Of a stretch of 5,435 bases of DNA, positions 1 through 4,862 are shown one piece after another (position 1 is the first letter of the stretch; each line of letters starts with the position of its first letter). A program made the translations under genes and the position numbers. The stretch is from Bacillota bacterium (GTDB taxonomy: Bacteria > Bacillota > Negativicutes > Sporomusales > Sporomusaceae), in assembly GCA_023443285.1 (NCBI GenBank), contig JAEZVB010000057.1:1-5435 (forward strand), written 5' to 3'. The notes beneath the pieces are model-generated. The model was not told the origin of the DNA. It did not search any database and saw only the letters and a list, made by a program, of their open reading frames with translations.

Positions 1-337
1 CTGCTATAATACGTCCATTAACTACATGCTCGGCAATAATTTTGGGGACATCTGCCGGCGTAACTCTACCATATGTTATCCGAGGTTCCCCTGGACGTAC
101 AACATCAAGAAGTACCTCTTTTTCGCACATGCCGATACAGCCTGTTTGGCAGACTTTAACCTCTTCCAGTTTCCGTTTGGCAACCTCTTCTAAAACTGCG
201 GTCATAACCTGCCTTGCGCCAGCGGCAATACCACAAGTACCCATGCCAACAATTATCTGTGTGCCACCTTCATGGCGCAAGTTGTTTTTCGTTTTGAGCT
301 GTTCGCGAAGACGTTTCAAATCTTCAATTGTTTTCAT
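1..337 (-). CDS. hndB: HndB-like thioredoxin-fold [2Fe-2S] ferredoxin subunit (3' end cut by window)
   Basis: Partial gene: 112 codons are visible before the left edge. Stand-alone relatives are, from memory, about 120-125 residues, so only the C-terminal tail should be missing. The protein opens MKTIEDLKRLREQ, then has a glycine-rich VGMGTCGIAAGA segment (residues 30-41), a helix, and VCQTGCIGMCE (62-72), followed by the ITYGRVTPADV and IIAEHVV blocks typical of the NuoF N-terminal / HndB [2Fe-2S] domain. Cysteines lie at 35, 63, 67 and 71. HndB-type proteins are thought to relay electrons in NAD(P)-linked, often bifurcating, [FeFe]-hydrogenases in the cytoplasm. The ATG start is fixed by GGAGGT at 350-345, seven bases upstream. 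It overlaps the preceding ATPase gene by 14 bases, suggesting translational coupling. A NuoF-like subunit is expected next, outside the window. The cysteine spacing is unusual (see findings). Confidence 0.85.
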   Translation of the reverse strand, partial: MKTIEDLKRLREQLKTKNNLRHEGGTQIIVGMGTCGIAAGARQVMTAVLEEVAKRKLEEVKVCQTGCIGMCEKEVLLDVVRPGEPRITYGRVTPADVPKIIAEHVVNGRIIA

Positions 338-887
338 CTTTAGCACCTCCGTACAAATTGGCTATGTTATCAGACAAGTACCCGTGCAGCCAGATCAATA
401 CATCCGGCTGTGTTAATGGTACACCTTCCAAAATATCGGCAATTTCCTGGGAAGAAACTGTAAGACTCTTGTCATTAACGGTATGATGATAGAAAAATTG
501 CAATGCCGAATTAGCAACAAGTATACTCTTAATTGTTTCTACCAAATTCCCCATTGGTGGCCTATCAAAGTGGCTGTGTTGGTACATTGCCTCAATAGCT
601 GTACCCTCTCCTGGCGTTGAATCAATATTCAAATACCCGCCACAACGTTTCGTAGACATATCCATTAGTGGTAACCCCAGACCTATCCGCCGAGTAGTTC
701 GAGTGGTTATGAAAGGGTCTATCACTAATTGCCGCATTTTTTTATTCATACCCCGACCATTATCAGAAACTCTAATAACCATACTATCTTTAGCTATATC
801 CTCAATAATTTCTAATTTAACTGCCGTCGCCCCAGCTTCAATTGAGTTCTGAACCAAGTCAAGTATATGAAGTGATATTTCCCTCAT
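324..887 (-). CDS. stand-alone GHKL (histidine-kinase-like) ATPase of hydrogenase operons
   Basis: 187-residue protein with a complete Bergerat ATP-binding fold and no dimerisation/phospho-acceptor (DHp) domain. The N-box is at residues 7-20 (HILDLVQNSIEAGA, N14), the G1 box at 41-47 (SDNGRGM), an F-box-like DPFITTRTTRR at 58-67, and the G2 box at 68-75 (IGLGLPLM). After about residue 105 comes a HFDRPPMG segment and an extension to 187 that is not part of the ATPase core and that I do not recognise as a named domain. Without a histidine acceptor it cannot act as an ordinary two-component kinase. It may be an ATP-dependent switch or protein kinase acting on a partner. It sits between the HndA-like and HndB-like genes, 9 bases after the former and overlapping the latter by 14, so a role tied to the hydrogenase is likely. 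No clear Shine-Dalgarno precedes the ATG, but the MREISLHILD start matches relatives and puts the N-box in place. Confidence 0.85.
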   Translation of the reverse strand: MREISLHILDLVQNSIEAGATAVKLEIIEDIAKDSMVIRVSDNGRGMNKKMRQLVIDPFITTRTTRRIGLGLPLMDMSTKRCGGYLNIDSTPGEGTAIEAMYQHSHFDRPPMGNLVETIKSILVANSALQFFYHHTVNDKSLTVSSQEIADILEGVPLTQPDVLIWLHGYLSDNIANLYGGAKDENN

Positions 888-896
888 AAGCTAATA

Positions 897-1406
897 CTAG
901 GCGTATTGAGCCAACAAATCAGGGATTGCGTCAGGCGTTAGGCGACCGTGAGTATCGTCATTAATCATCATTACCGGAGCCAAACCACAAGCACCGATAC
1001 AGGCCACTGTTTCCAAGGTAAAGTTAAGATCCGGAGTGGTGCCACCAGCTTTAACCTTCAAATTCTCTTCCAATGCCGCAAGAATGGCCTTGGCGCCGCG
1101 GACATGGCAAGCAGTTCCTTGGCAAACACGAATAATATTTTTGCCACGAGGATTGAGATGGAATTGAGCATAGAACGTTACCACACCATAAATCTGGCTA
1201 ACCGGAATTCCCATTTTTTCAGCAATAGCCTGAATAATTTCTCTAGGCAAATAGCCATAAGCATGTTGCGCTTCCTGCAGAACCGGGATAAGAGCCCCTT
1301 TTACACCTTGGTACTTGGCAAGAACTGCATCCAATTGATCCAGAGACAGCTTGCCTGCTTCACCGCCACCACAGCAGCAGCATTTAGTTTCTTTGTCGCT
1401 GTTCAT
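897..1406 (-). CDS. hndA: NuoE/HndA-like [2Fe-2S] subunit of [FeFe]-hydrogenase (HydC type)
   Basis: 169-residue thioredoxin-fold [2Fe-2S] protein of the 24-kDa complex I subunit family. After a helical N-terminal part (about 20-85, with GALIPVLQEAQHAYGYLP at 37-54 and GVVTFYAQFHL at 74-84) come the four cluster ligands: C95 and C100 in CQGTAC, C136 and C140 in CIGAC. Length and motifs fit NuoE, and the HATPase and HndB neighbours make it the HndA/HydC electron-transfer subunit of a multimeric NAD(P)-dependent hydrogenase rather than a respiratory complex I subunit. There are no membrane segments, so it should be cytoplasmic. The ATG at 1406 follows a strong AAGGAGG at 1420-1414, spacing 7. 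The 58 bases upstream form the largest gap between the PHP gene and the left edge, perhaps marking the boundary between regulatory and structural genes. An N-terminal run of four cysteines (residues 9-12) followed by glycines lies outside the folded domain. Confidence 0.92.
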   Translation of the reverse strand: MNSDKETKCCCCGGGEAGKLSLDQLDAVLAKYQGVKGALIPVLQEAQHAYGYLPREIIQAIAEKMGIPVSQIYGVVTFYAQFHLNPRGKNIIRVCQGTACHVRGAKAILAALEENLKVKAGGTTPDLNFTLETVACIGACGLAPVMMINDDTHGRLTPDAIPDLLAQYA

Positions 1407-1464
1407 GTTAACTCCTCCTTATGAAAAAAATCACATACATTATTGTGAAACTCCTAAACAGTGG

Positions 1465-2208
1465 CTATACCACCACCTTTCGTAAATTTTGAGCTAATAA
1501 TGCCTGTCGGATTTCCCCTAAAGTCGGTTGCTCCATATAAAATACTGTTTTCGGACCATTAATAAAATCATCCATCATATGGGCATCCGAGGCTGTTATT
1601 ATCGGCAAACCTCCAATAGCGGGAATACGCCGTGGTGCCTGCTCTACACTCATATTTCTTGAAACTTCCACTGCTGCCAATTCGACATCAGATGGAATAA
1701 ACCCCAGCTGTGAAATAATACTATATGTTGGCCTATCAACATGGCTGGCAATACAAATACCGCCAAGGTTCTTAACTTGTTCCGTAATTTCAGCAATTCC
1801 TACAGTCAGTGACGCTAGTAGCATTTCGGTTTTCTCGGCGACAAAATTATCATCTGCATCAACAATAAACTGAGCGCCAAACCGTTCAGCGTCATTAAGG
1901 CGGCCTGACATGTGCTGCCTGGTAAATTGTTCCCAGGCCTTAAGCTGTCGCATCTTCTCAAATAGAACGATAACGTGAACTTCTTCTTTACTTTCCACTT
2001 CCATCCCTGGCACTATGGTAACACTAGTACCTTTTGCTGCCTCCAGGGCGGCAACAACATTATCACAGGCATTATGATCGGTGATGGCCACGATATCAAC
2101 GTTGTGCTGTACTGCGTGCCAGACAATATTACTTGGCGTCATTTCAATTTCGGCACAAGGCGACAACAATGAGTGCACATGCAGATCGGCCACATACCGC
2201 CGCATCAT
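1465..2208 (-). CDS. PHP-domain metal-dependent phosphoesterase
   Basis: 247-residue protein with the full set of PHP-family metal-site motifs: DLHVHS at residues 8-13, TDHN at 43-46, GMEVES at 68-73 (E70), a following H78, SHVDRP at 155-160 (H156) and SDAH at 207-210. The H/D/E residues would hold a two- or three-metal centre for phosphate-ester hydrolysis; the substrate cannot be read from sequence. Relatives (TrpH/YciV-like) act on nucleotides or oligonucleotides, and others on histidinol phosphate. Its place in a hydrogenase operon is more consistent with a signalling or housekeeping phosphatase role, which is inference. It overlaps the stop of the upstream DRTGG gene by 4 bases (ATGA), implying coupled translation. 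There are two adjacent in-frame ATG codons (2208 and 2205). GGAG at 2213-2210 is only one base from the first ATG, so the second may be used, a one-residue difference. No signal peptide or membrane segment is visible. Confidence 0.88.
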   Translation of the reverse strand: MMRRYVADLHVHSLLSPCAEIEMTPSNIVWHAVQHNVDIVAITDHNACDNVVAALEAAKGTSVTIVPGMEVESKEEVHVIVLFEKMRQLKAWEQFTRQHMSGRLNDAERFGAQFIVDADDNFVAEKTEMLLASLTVGIAEITEQVKNLGGICIASHVDRPTYSIISQLGFIPSDVELAAVEVSRNMSVEQAPRRIPAIGGLPIITASDAHMMDDFINGPKTVFYMEQPTLGEIRQALLAQNLRKVVV

Positions 2209-2546
2209 TCTCCGGTAATACCTAATTGATATAAACGGCCAACTACCTCATAAGCCGAAAGATTCGTAGTCAGTAAAACTATTTCTTCTGAGGCCGCTTT
2301 ACGAACAGCCTCGGGGTCTGGTTCTACGCCGCCTGCAATAATAATACCAGTCAGTCCGGCCAGTAGCGCTACCGCCACAATGTTTTGATGGCCTTGCATG
2401 GTAACCCATAGATTGCCAACATGCGCCTGCCCCATTACATTACTCAGCAGATCTGACACATACCCGCCGTTAACTTCTTTTTCAAGGTTTGACTGGCCTG
2501 ATATCACCTTTAGGGGTAACACTTTTGCTATCTCCTGAATAGTCAC
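2205..2546 (-). CDS. DRTGG-domain protein (first small paralogue after the hydrogenase homologue)
   Basis: 113-residue protein made up almost entirely of one DRTGG domain. Recognisable blocks are GYVSDLLSNVM (28-38), LWVTMQGHQNIVAVALLAG (46-64), a hydrophobic strand GIIIAGG (67-73), and LLTTNLSAYEVVGRLYQLGI (91-110). DRTGG domains occur in phosphotransacetylase-like and CBS-containing regulatory proteins and are thought to bind a small ligand; the ligand here is unknown. The start is GTG, supported by GGAGG at 2558-2554 with 7 bases spacing; no ATG lies at the right place. A 7-bp hairpin directly abuts this ribosome site. The gene follows the HydS-like gene by 40 bases and overlaps the PHP gene by 4, so it belongs to the same operon. 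It resembles the protein encoded at 4365-4745 in the SDL-S-V core and the LYxxG end, but has none of that protein's cysteines. Confidence 0.85.
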   Translation of the reverse strand: MTIQEIAKVLPLKVISGQSNLEKEVNGGYVSDLLSNVMGQAHVGNLWVTMQGHQNIVAVALLAGLTGIIIAGGVEPDPEAVRKAASEEIVLLTTNLSAYEVVGRLYQLGITGE

Positions 2547-2559
2547 AGATACTCCTCCC

Positions 2560-2576
2560 TATTTCATGCTGAAATA
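2560..2576 (-). repeat. triloop hairpin abutting the ribosome site of the second DRTGG gene
   Basis: On the minus strand TATTTCA and TGAAATA form a perfect 7-bp stem around GCA, ending at the first base of the AGGGAGG ribosome site. It lies in the 40-base gap downstream of the HydS-like gene and may influence mRNA processing or translation of the DRTGG and PHP genes. Confidence 0.45.
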
Positions 2577-2586
2577 TACGTATTCA

Positions 2587-3927
2587 CTATTCTTCTTTTT
2601 CTTTATCAAGTGGCGGCGGCAACTTGGCAGCCAGATTAACCATTTCATAAGCCAAATCCCTTACTTTGTTGCGCAAAATAAATACGCAGTCAGTTAGGCT
2701 AGCGCGTCCCTGAGCAATGTCTTCCGCAAGAGCCTTGCAATTAGGAGAGCCACAAGAACCACAATCAAGACCTGGCAAGCTTTTCAAGGTTGCATCCATT
2801 ATCTCAATCTTTGACATTGCTTTAGAAATATCGGCATCAAGTCTGAGCGCCGGTTTTGGTTCTATAGCCCGTCGTCCGGCTACCCCAAGTTCAAATTCTG
2901 AGTAATCAGAGCGTGGCAATATACCATGCTTAGGATCTTGCATTTTTTTCTTTGCAATTCGCTGTTTCATTCGGTGTCCAGCTACGTAATGGTTTTCAAC
3001 GGTTAATGCGCCACCCATACAACCACCGTCACAAGCCAAAACCTCAATGTAGTCAATATCCTTAAGCTTTCCTAAAGCCACTTGCTCTAGCACATTAGCG
3101 ACATGATTAATATCATGTACGATCAATATATTATCAACACCAATGGCTGACGTCTCTCCACCGGGTATCGCCCAGCCAACACCTACCCAAGAAGCTTGCC
3201 TGCGGGCATCTTGAACCTCTGCTGTAACTACTTTAAACAAATCATGATATATCTTGCTAATTGCAATTGCACCACTAATACTTGATTTTTCCGTGCCTAG
3301 AGGTTGGTATACTGCCGTCATCTTTGCCGGACAAGGTGTAATAAACCATATGCCAATATCTTCCTGGGAAAAACCATGCAAGCTTTCAGCTTCTGCTCTC
3401 GCTAACCGGGCAGCCACCTCAACCGGAGCATCAAACGGTACAATGTGGTTAATAATCTCGGGGAATTTGACCTGAATAAGCCTAACAGCCGCCGGACAAG
3501 CTGAGGAAATGGCTGGCCTTGGAATATCAGGCCGTTTAAGATAATCTCTGATTGCCAAAGAAATAATTTCCGCTCCGTGAGCGACTTCAAATACTTCATC
3601 GAAACCTAGCTTTAACAATCCGGACAAAATAGCGCGTACCGGAATATCAGCATTAAATTGTCCGTAAAGCGACGGCGCCGGCAGTGCAATATTATGTTTA
3701 TATTTTTTCAAGTCGGAAATTTCATCAGTAACAGCCGTTTTAGCATGACCGGGACATTGCCTGATACATTCGCCGCAATCAATGCAACGGGACGATGTTA
3801 TGCAAGCTTTGCCTCCACGTATGCGAATAGCTTCTGTTGGACATCGTTTTGTGCAATTCACGCAGCCCTGGCATCGTTCCGACATTAACCTTACTGAGTG
3901 AAAACGTTCTTCCACCAATTTCACCAC
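2587..3927 (-). CDS. HydS-like [FeFe]-hydrogenase homologue, putatively sensory, lacking a PAS domain
   Basis: 446-residue iron-sulfur protein. Domain order: a 2[4Fe-4S] ferredoxin (C19/22/25/29 and C48/51/54/58), a [FeFe]-hydrogenase large-subunit domain (about 80-340), and a C-terminal Fes-type [4Fe-4S] motif (C389, C392, C397, C414). H-cluster ligands are all present: C144 in SSACPAA, C199 in TPCPAK, C299 and C303 in ACDGGC; K202 is kept. In catalytic enzymes the first motif reads TSCCP; here A143 replaces the proton-relay Cys, T197 replaces the Met of MPCxxK, and L297 the Met of ExMxC. Such changes are known from HydS-type (groups C/D) putatively sensory hydrogenases, so H2 or redox sensing is favoured over H2 production. 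Unlike PAS-bearing HydS it ends after the Fes motif and a short charged tail. It starts with GTG (3927) or the adjacent GTG (3924); the ribosome site is weak (GAG). Flanking genes encode a GHKL ATPase and DRTGG proteins, its likely partners. Confidence 0.9.
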   Translation of the reverse strand: MVKLVEERFHSVRLMSERCQGCVNCTKRCPTEAIRIRGGKACITSSRCIDCGECIRQCPGHAKTAVTDEISDLKKYKHNIALPAPSLYGQFNADIPVRAILSGLLKLGFDEVFEVAHGAEIISLAIRDYLKRPDIPRPAISSACPAAVRLIQVKFPEIINHIVPFDAPVEVAARLARAEAESLHGFSQEDIGIWFITPCPAKMTAVYQPLGTEKSSISGAIAISKIYHDLFKVVTAEVQDARRQASWVGVGWAIPGGETSAIGVDNILIVHDINHVANVLEQVALGKLKDIDYIEVLACDGGCMGGALTVENHYVAGHRMKQRIAKKKMQDPKHGILPRSDYSEFELGVAGRRAIEPKPALRLDADISKAMSKIEIMDATLKSLPGLDCGSCGSPNCKALAEDIAQGRASLTDCVFILRNKVRDLAYEMVNLAAKLPPPLDKEKEE

Positions 3928-3938
3928 TCAATCTCTAC

Positions 3939-3953
3939 AAATATCTTATATTT
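3939..3953. repeat. short AT-only inverted repeat before the HydS-like gene
   Basis: AAATAT and ATATTT around a CTT triloop form a perfect 6-bp inverted repeat that fills half of the 30-base gap between the RsbW-like and HydS-like genes. As RNA the stem would be weak because it has only A-U pairs. Confidence 0.35.
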
Positions 3954-3957
3954 ATGG

Positions 3958-4386
3958 CTAGTGGTAAATGATCATACTGAGTTTTGTTCCAACACCTTTA
4001 ACACTTTTGATGTCAAATTTATCTGTACAACGAACCATGTTTGGCAGCCCCATTCCGGCGCCAAAACCCATTTCGCGGATATGATCTGGAGCCGTAGAAT
4101 ACCCTTCCTGCATGGCTAAACTAACATCAGGAATTCCCGGACCTTCATCGTCCACGACTAATTCAGTACGATCAGAAAAAATTCCCGCTCTGATCACCCC
4201 GCGGTATGCATGTATAATTACATTCATTTCAGCTTCATAGGCACTGATAGCAATTCGCCTAATAATATCAGGCCTTACTCCAAGTTGCTGTAATGTTCGC
4301 TTAATTTTACTTGAGGCTTCCCCTGCACCGTTAAAATCTGATGACTCTAGTGTAAATTCCAGTTCTATTCCTTGTTCTGGCAACAA
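3958..4386 (-). CDS. RsbW-like GHKL ATP-binding protein (anti-sigma-factor/serine-kinase type)
   Basis: 142-residue single-domain GHKL ATPase. N-box at residues 48-60 (SAYEAEMNVIIHA, with E51 and N55), G1 box at 79-86 (DDEGPGIP), then AMQEGYSTAP at 91-100, and G2 at 107-115 (GFGAGMGLP), ending with a GVGTKL strand at 131-136. These match RsbW/SpoIIAB-type serine kinases, which phosphorylate or sequester partner proteins, but no STAS-domain antagonist or sigma factor gene is visible here. The start is TTG, set by a strong AAGGAGG at 4400-4394, spacing 7; a second TTG follows at once (4383). The gene overlaps the upstream DRTGG gene by 22 bases and precedes the HydS-like gene by 30, so it may transmit that protein's signal (inference). 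It is shorter than and different in boxes from the other ATPase at 324-887, so the two are unlikely to be redundant. Confidence 0.87.
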   Translation of the reverse strand: MLPEQGIELEFTLESSDFNGAGEASSKIKRTLQQLGVRPDIIRRIAISAYEAEMNVIIHAYRGVIRAGIFSDRTELVVDDEGPGIPDVSLAMQEGYSTAPDHIREMGFGAGMGLPNMVRCTDKFDIKSVKGVGTKLSMIIYH

Positions 4387-4745
4387 TTAGGTTCCTCCTT
4401 TAGCGAGCAACCCGCCAGACCATCTTTGTATAGCACGCCGCAAGCTTCATACATTTGCTTGCTGGTCGTCAGCAACGGAATTTGCATTTTCCGTGCCATT
4501 TCAATAACTTCTGGCCCTGGCCGTTTACCGCGTACAAATAGAATAGCAACTAGATCACTCATTTCAGCGGTACGAATCACTTGAATATTTGTCAGACCAG
4601 TTAACAAAAGCGCCTGTTCTTTAGTAAAGGCTAAAACGTCACTCATTAGGTCTGAGCCGCATGCACTCTTAACATCTCTGTCAAGCCATTCCAATCCGCA
4701 GAGTACCTCGGCATTCAACATAATTCTTATTTGTGCCAGTTTCAC
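4365..4745 (-). CDS. DRTGG-domain protein with cysteine-rich C-terminus (first gene of the operon)
   Basis: 126-residue DRTGG-domain protein when started at GTG 4745. An in-frame TTG at 4766 would add seven residues, but the GGAGGT at 4757-4752 lies inside that extension and is placed 6 bases before the GTG, and MKLAQIRIMLNAEVL is the usual opening of this family. Core blocks: GSDLMSDVLAF (30-40), LLLTGLTNIQVIRTAEMSD (46-64), AILFVRGKRP (67-76), and IPLLTTSKQMYEACGVLYKDGL (89-110). Cysteines at 16, 29, 102, 113, 121 and 122 are frequent for so small a protein; the last three lie in a short tail after the domain. The domain probably binds a small ligand, but function is unknown. The coding end overlaps the RsbW-like gene by 22 bases. 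It is the first gene after a 250-base leader containing three dyads, so it likely heads the operon. Confidence 0.85.
   Translation of the reverse strand: MKLAQIRIMLNAEVLCGLEWLDRDVKSACGSDLMSDVLAFTKEQALLLTGLTNIQVIRTAEMSDLVAILFVRGKRPGPEVIEMARKMQIPLLTTSKQMYEACGVLYKDGLAGCSLKEEPNCCQNKE
4394..4400 (-). promoter_or_regulatory. ribosome binding site for the TTG-started RsbW-like gene
   Basis: AAGGAGG lies 7 bases before TTG 4386, inside the end of the preceding DRTGG reading frame. It is the main support for a TTG start, since no ATG or GTG follows at a suitable distance. Confidence 0.75.
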
Positions 4746-4751
4746 TACGGT

Positions 4752-4757
4752 ACCTCC
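4752..4757 (-). promoter_or_regulatory. ribosome binding site that fixes the GTG start of the first DRTGG gene
   Basis: GGAGGT on the minus strand lies 6 bases before GTG 4745. It falls within the extension that would be encoded if the in-frame TTG at 4766 were used, so the shorter protein is the likelier product. Confidence 0.75.
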
Positions 4758-4775
4758 ATGAGCCAAAATTAACGC

Positions 4776-4800
4776 TTGTTCGAAATTTCACAAAATTTCG
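4776..4800. promoter_or_regulatory. perfect palindrome overlapped by a Rex-like 18-mer
   Basis: CGAAATTT (4781-4788) and AAATTTCG (4793-4800) form a perfect 8-bp inverted repeat around CACA. Overlapping it, TTGTTCGAAATTTCACAA (4776-4793) is an 18-mer with TTGT...ACAA ends; read on the minus strand it begins TTGTGAAA, the half-site of the NADH-sensing repressor Rex, although the other half (TTGTTCG) is imperfect. It lies 31-55 bases upstream of the first start codon, where binding could block transcription. Confidence 0.4.
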
Positions 4801-4803
4801 CAT

Positions 4804-4827
4804 AAAAAATTAAAGGGGTAATCCCCT
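4804..4827 (-). terminator. possible leader attenuator: short GC hairpin with U-rich tail
   Basis: On the minus strand AGGGG-ATTA-CCCCT (4827-4814) forms a 5-bp stem, four pairs of them GC, extendable by G-U pairs, followed by TTTAATTTTTT-like sequence to 4804. The layout is that of a weak intrinsic terminator placed between the likely promoter and the first gene, so it might act as an attenuator. The short stem and interrupted T-run keep confidence low. Confidence 0.35.
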
Positions 4828-4831
4828 CCCG

Positions 4832-4862
4832 ATATGCTAAATAACTCTAATATTTAGTATAT
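4832..4862. promoter_or_regulatory. 31-bp dyad, candidate operator overlapping the promoter
   Basis: Arms ATATGCTAAATA (4832-4843) and TATTTAGTATAT (4851-4862) are reverse complements at 11 of 12 positions, with a 7-base spacer. The right arm covers the proposed TATACT -10 element. Such a long AT-rich dyad is much more symmetric than the surrounding sequence and fits a dimeric repressor site; it could also fold in RNA if transcription starts further upstream. Confidence 0.5.

Noticed and set aside
42..416. Plus-strand open frames of 60-158 codons (for example 42-416 and 948-1424)
   Set aside because: They are antisense to well-supported genes with intact family motifs, and their translations have no recognisable domain.
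1424..1448. Inverted repeat TCACA / TGTGA followed on the minus strand by seven T, between the PHP and HndA-like genes, as a terminator or Rex site
   Set aside because: The stem is only 5 bp with two or three GC pairs and an 8-base loop, too weak for a terminator. The half-sites face the wrong way for Rex, which needs TGTGA...TCACA.
4746..4766. Longer DRTGG protein starting at TTG 4766
   Set aside because: The extension would contain the GGAGGT ribosome site of the GTG at 4745, and the family start matches the shorter form.
4741..4803. Small leader ORF starting at ATG 4803 on the minus strand, after GGGAGGGG
   Set aside because: It runs out of frame into the DRTGG gene, the spacing from the G-rich stretch is too long, and the peptide shows no recognisable composition such as a run of regulatory codons.
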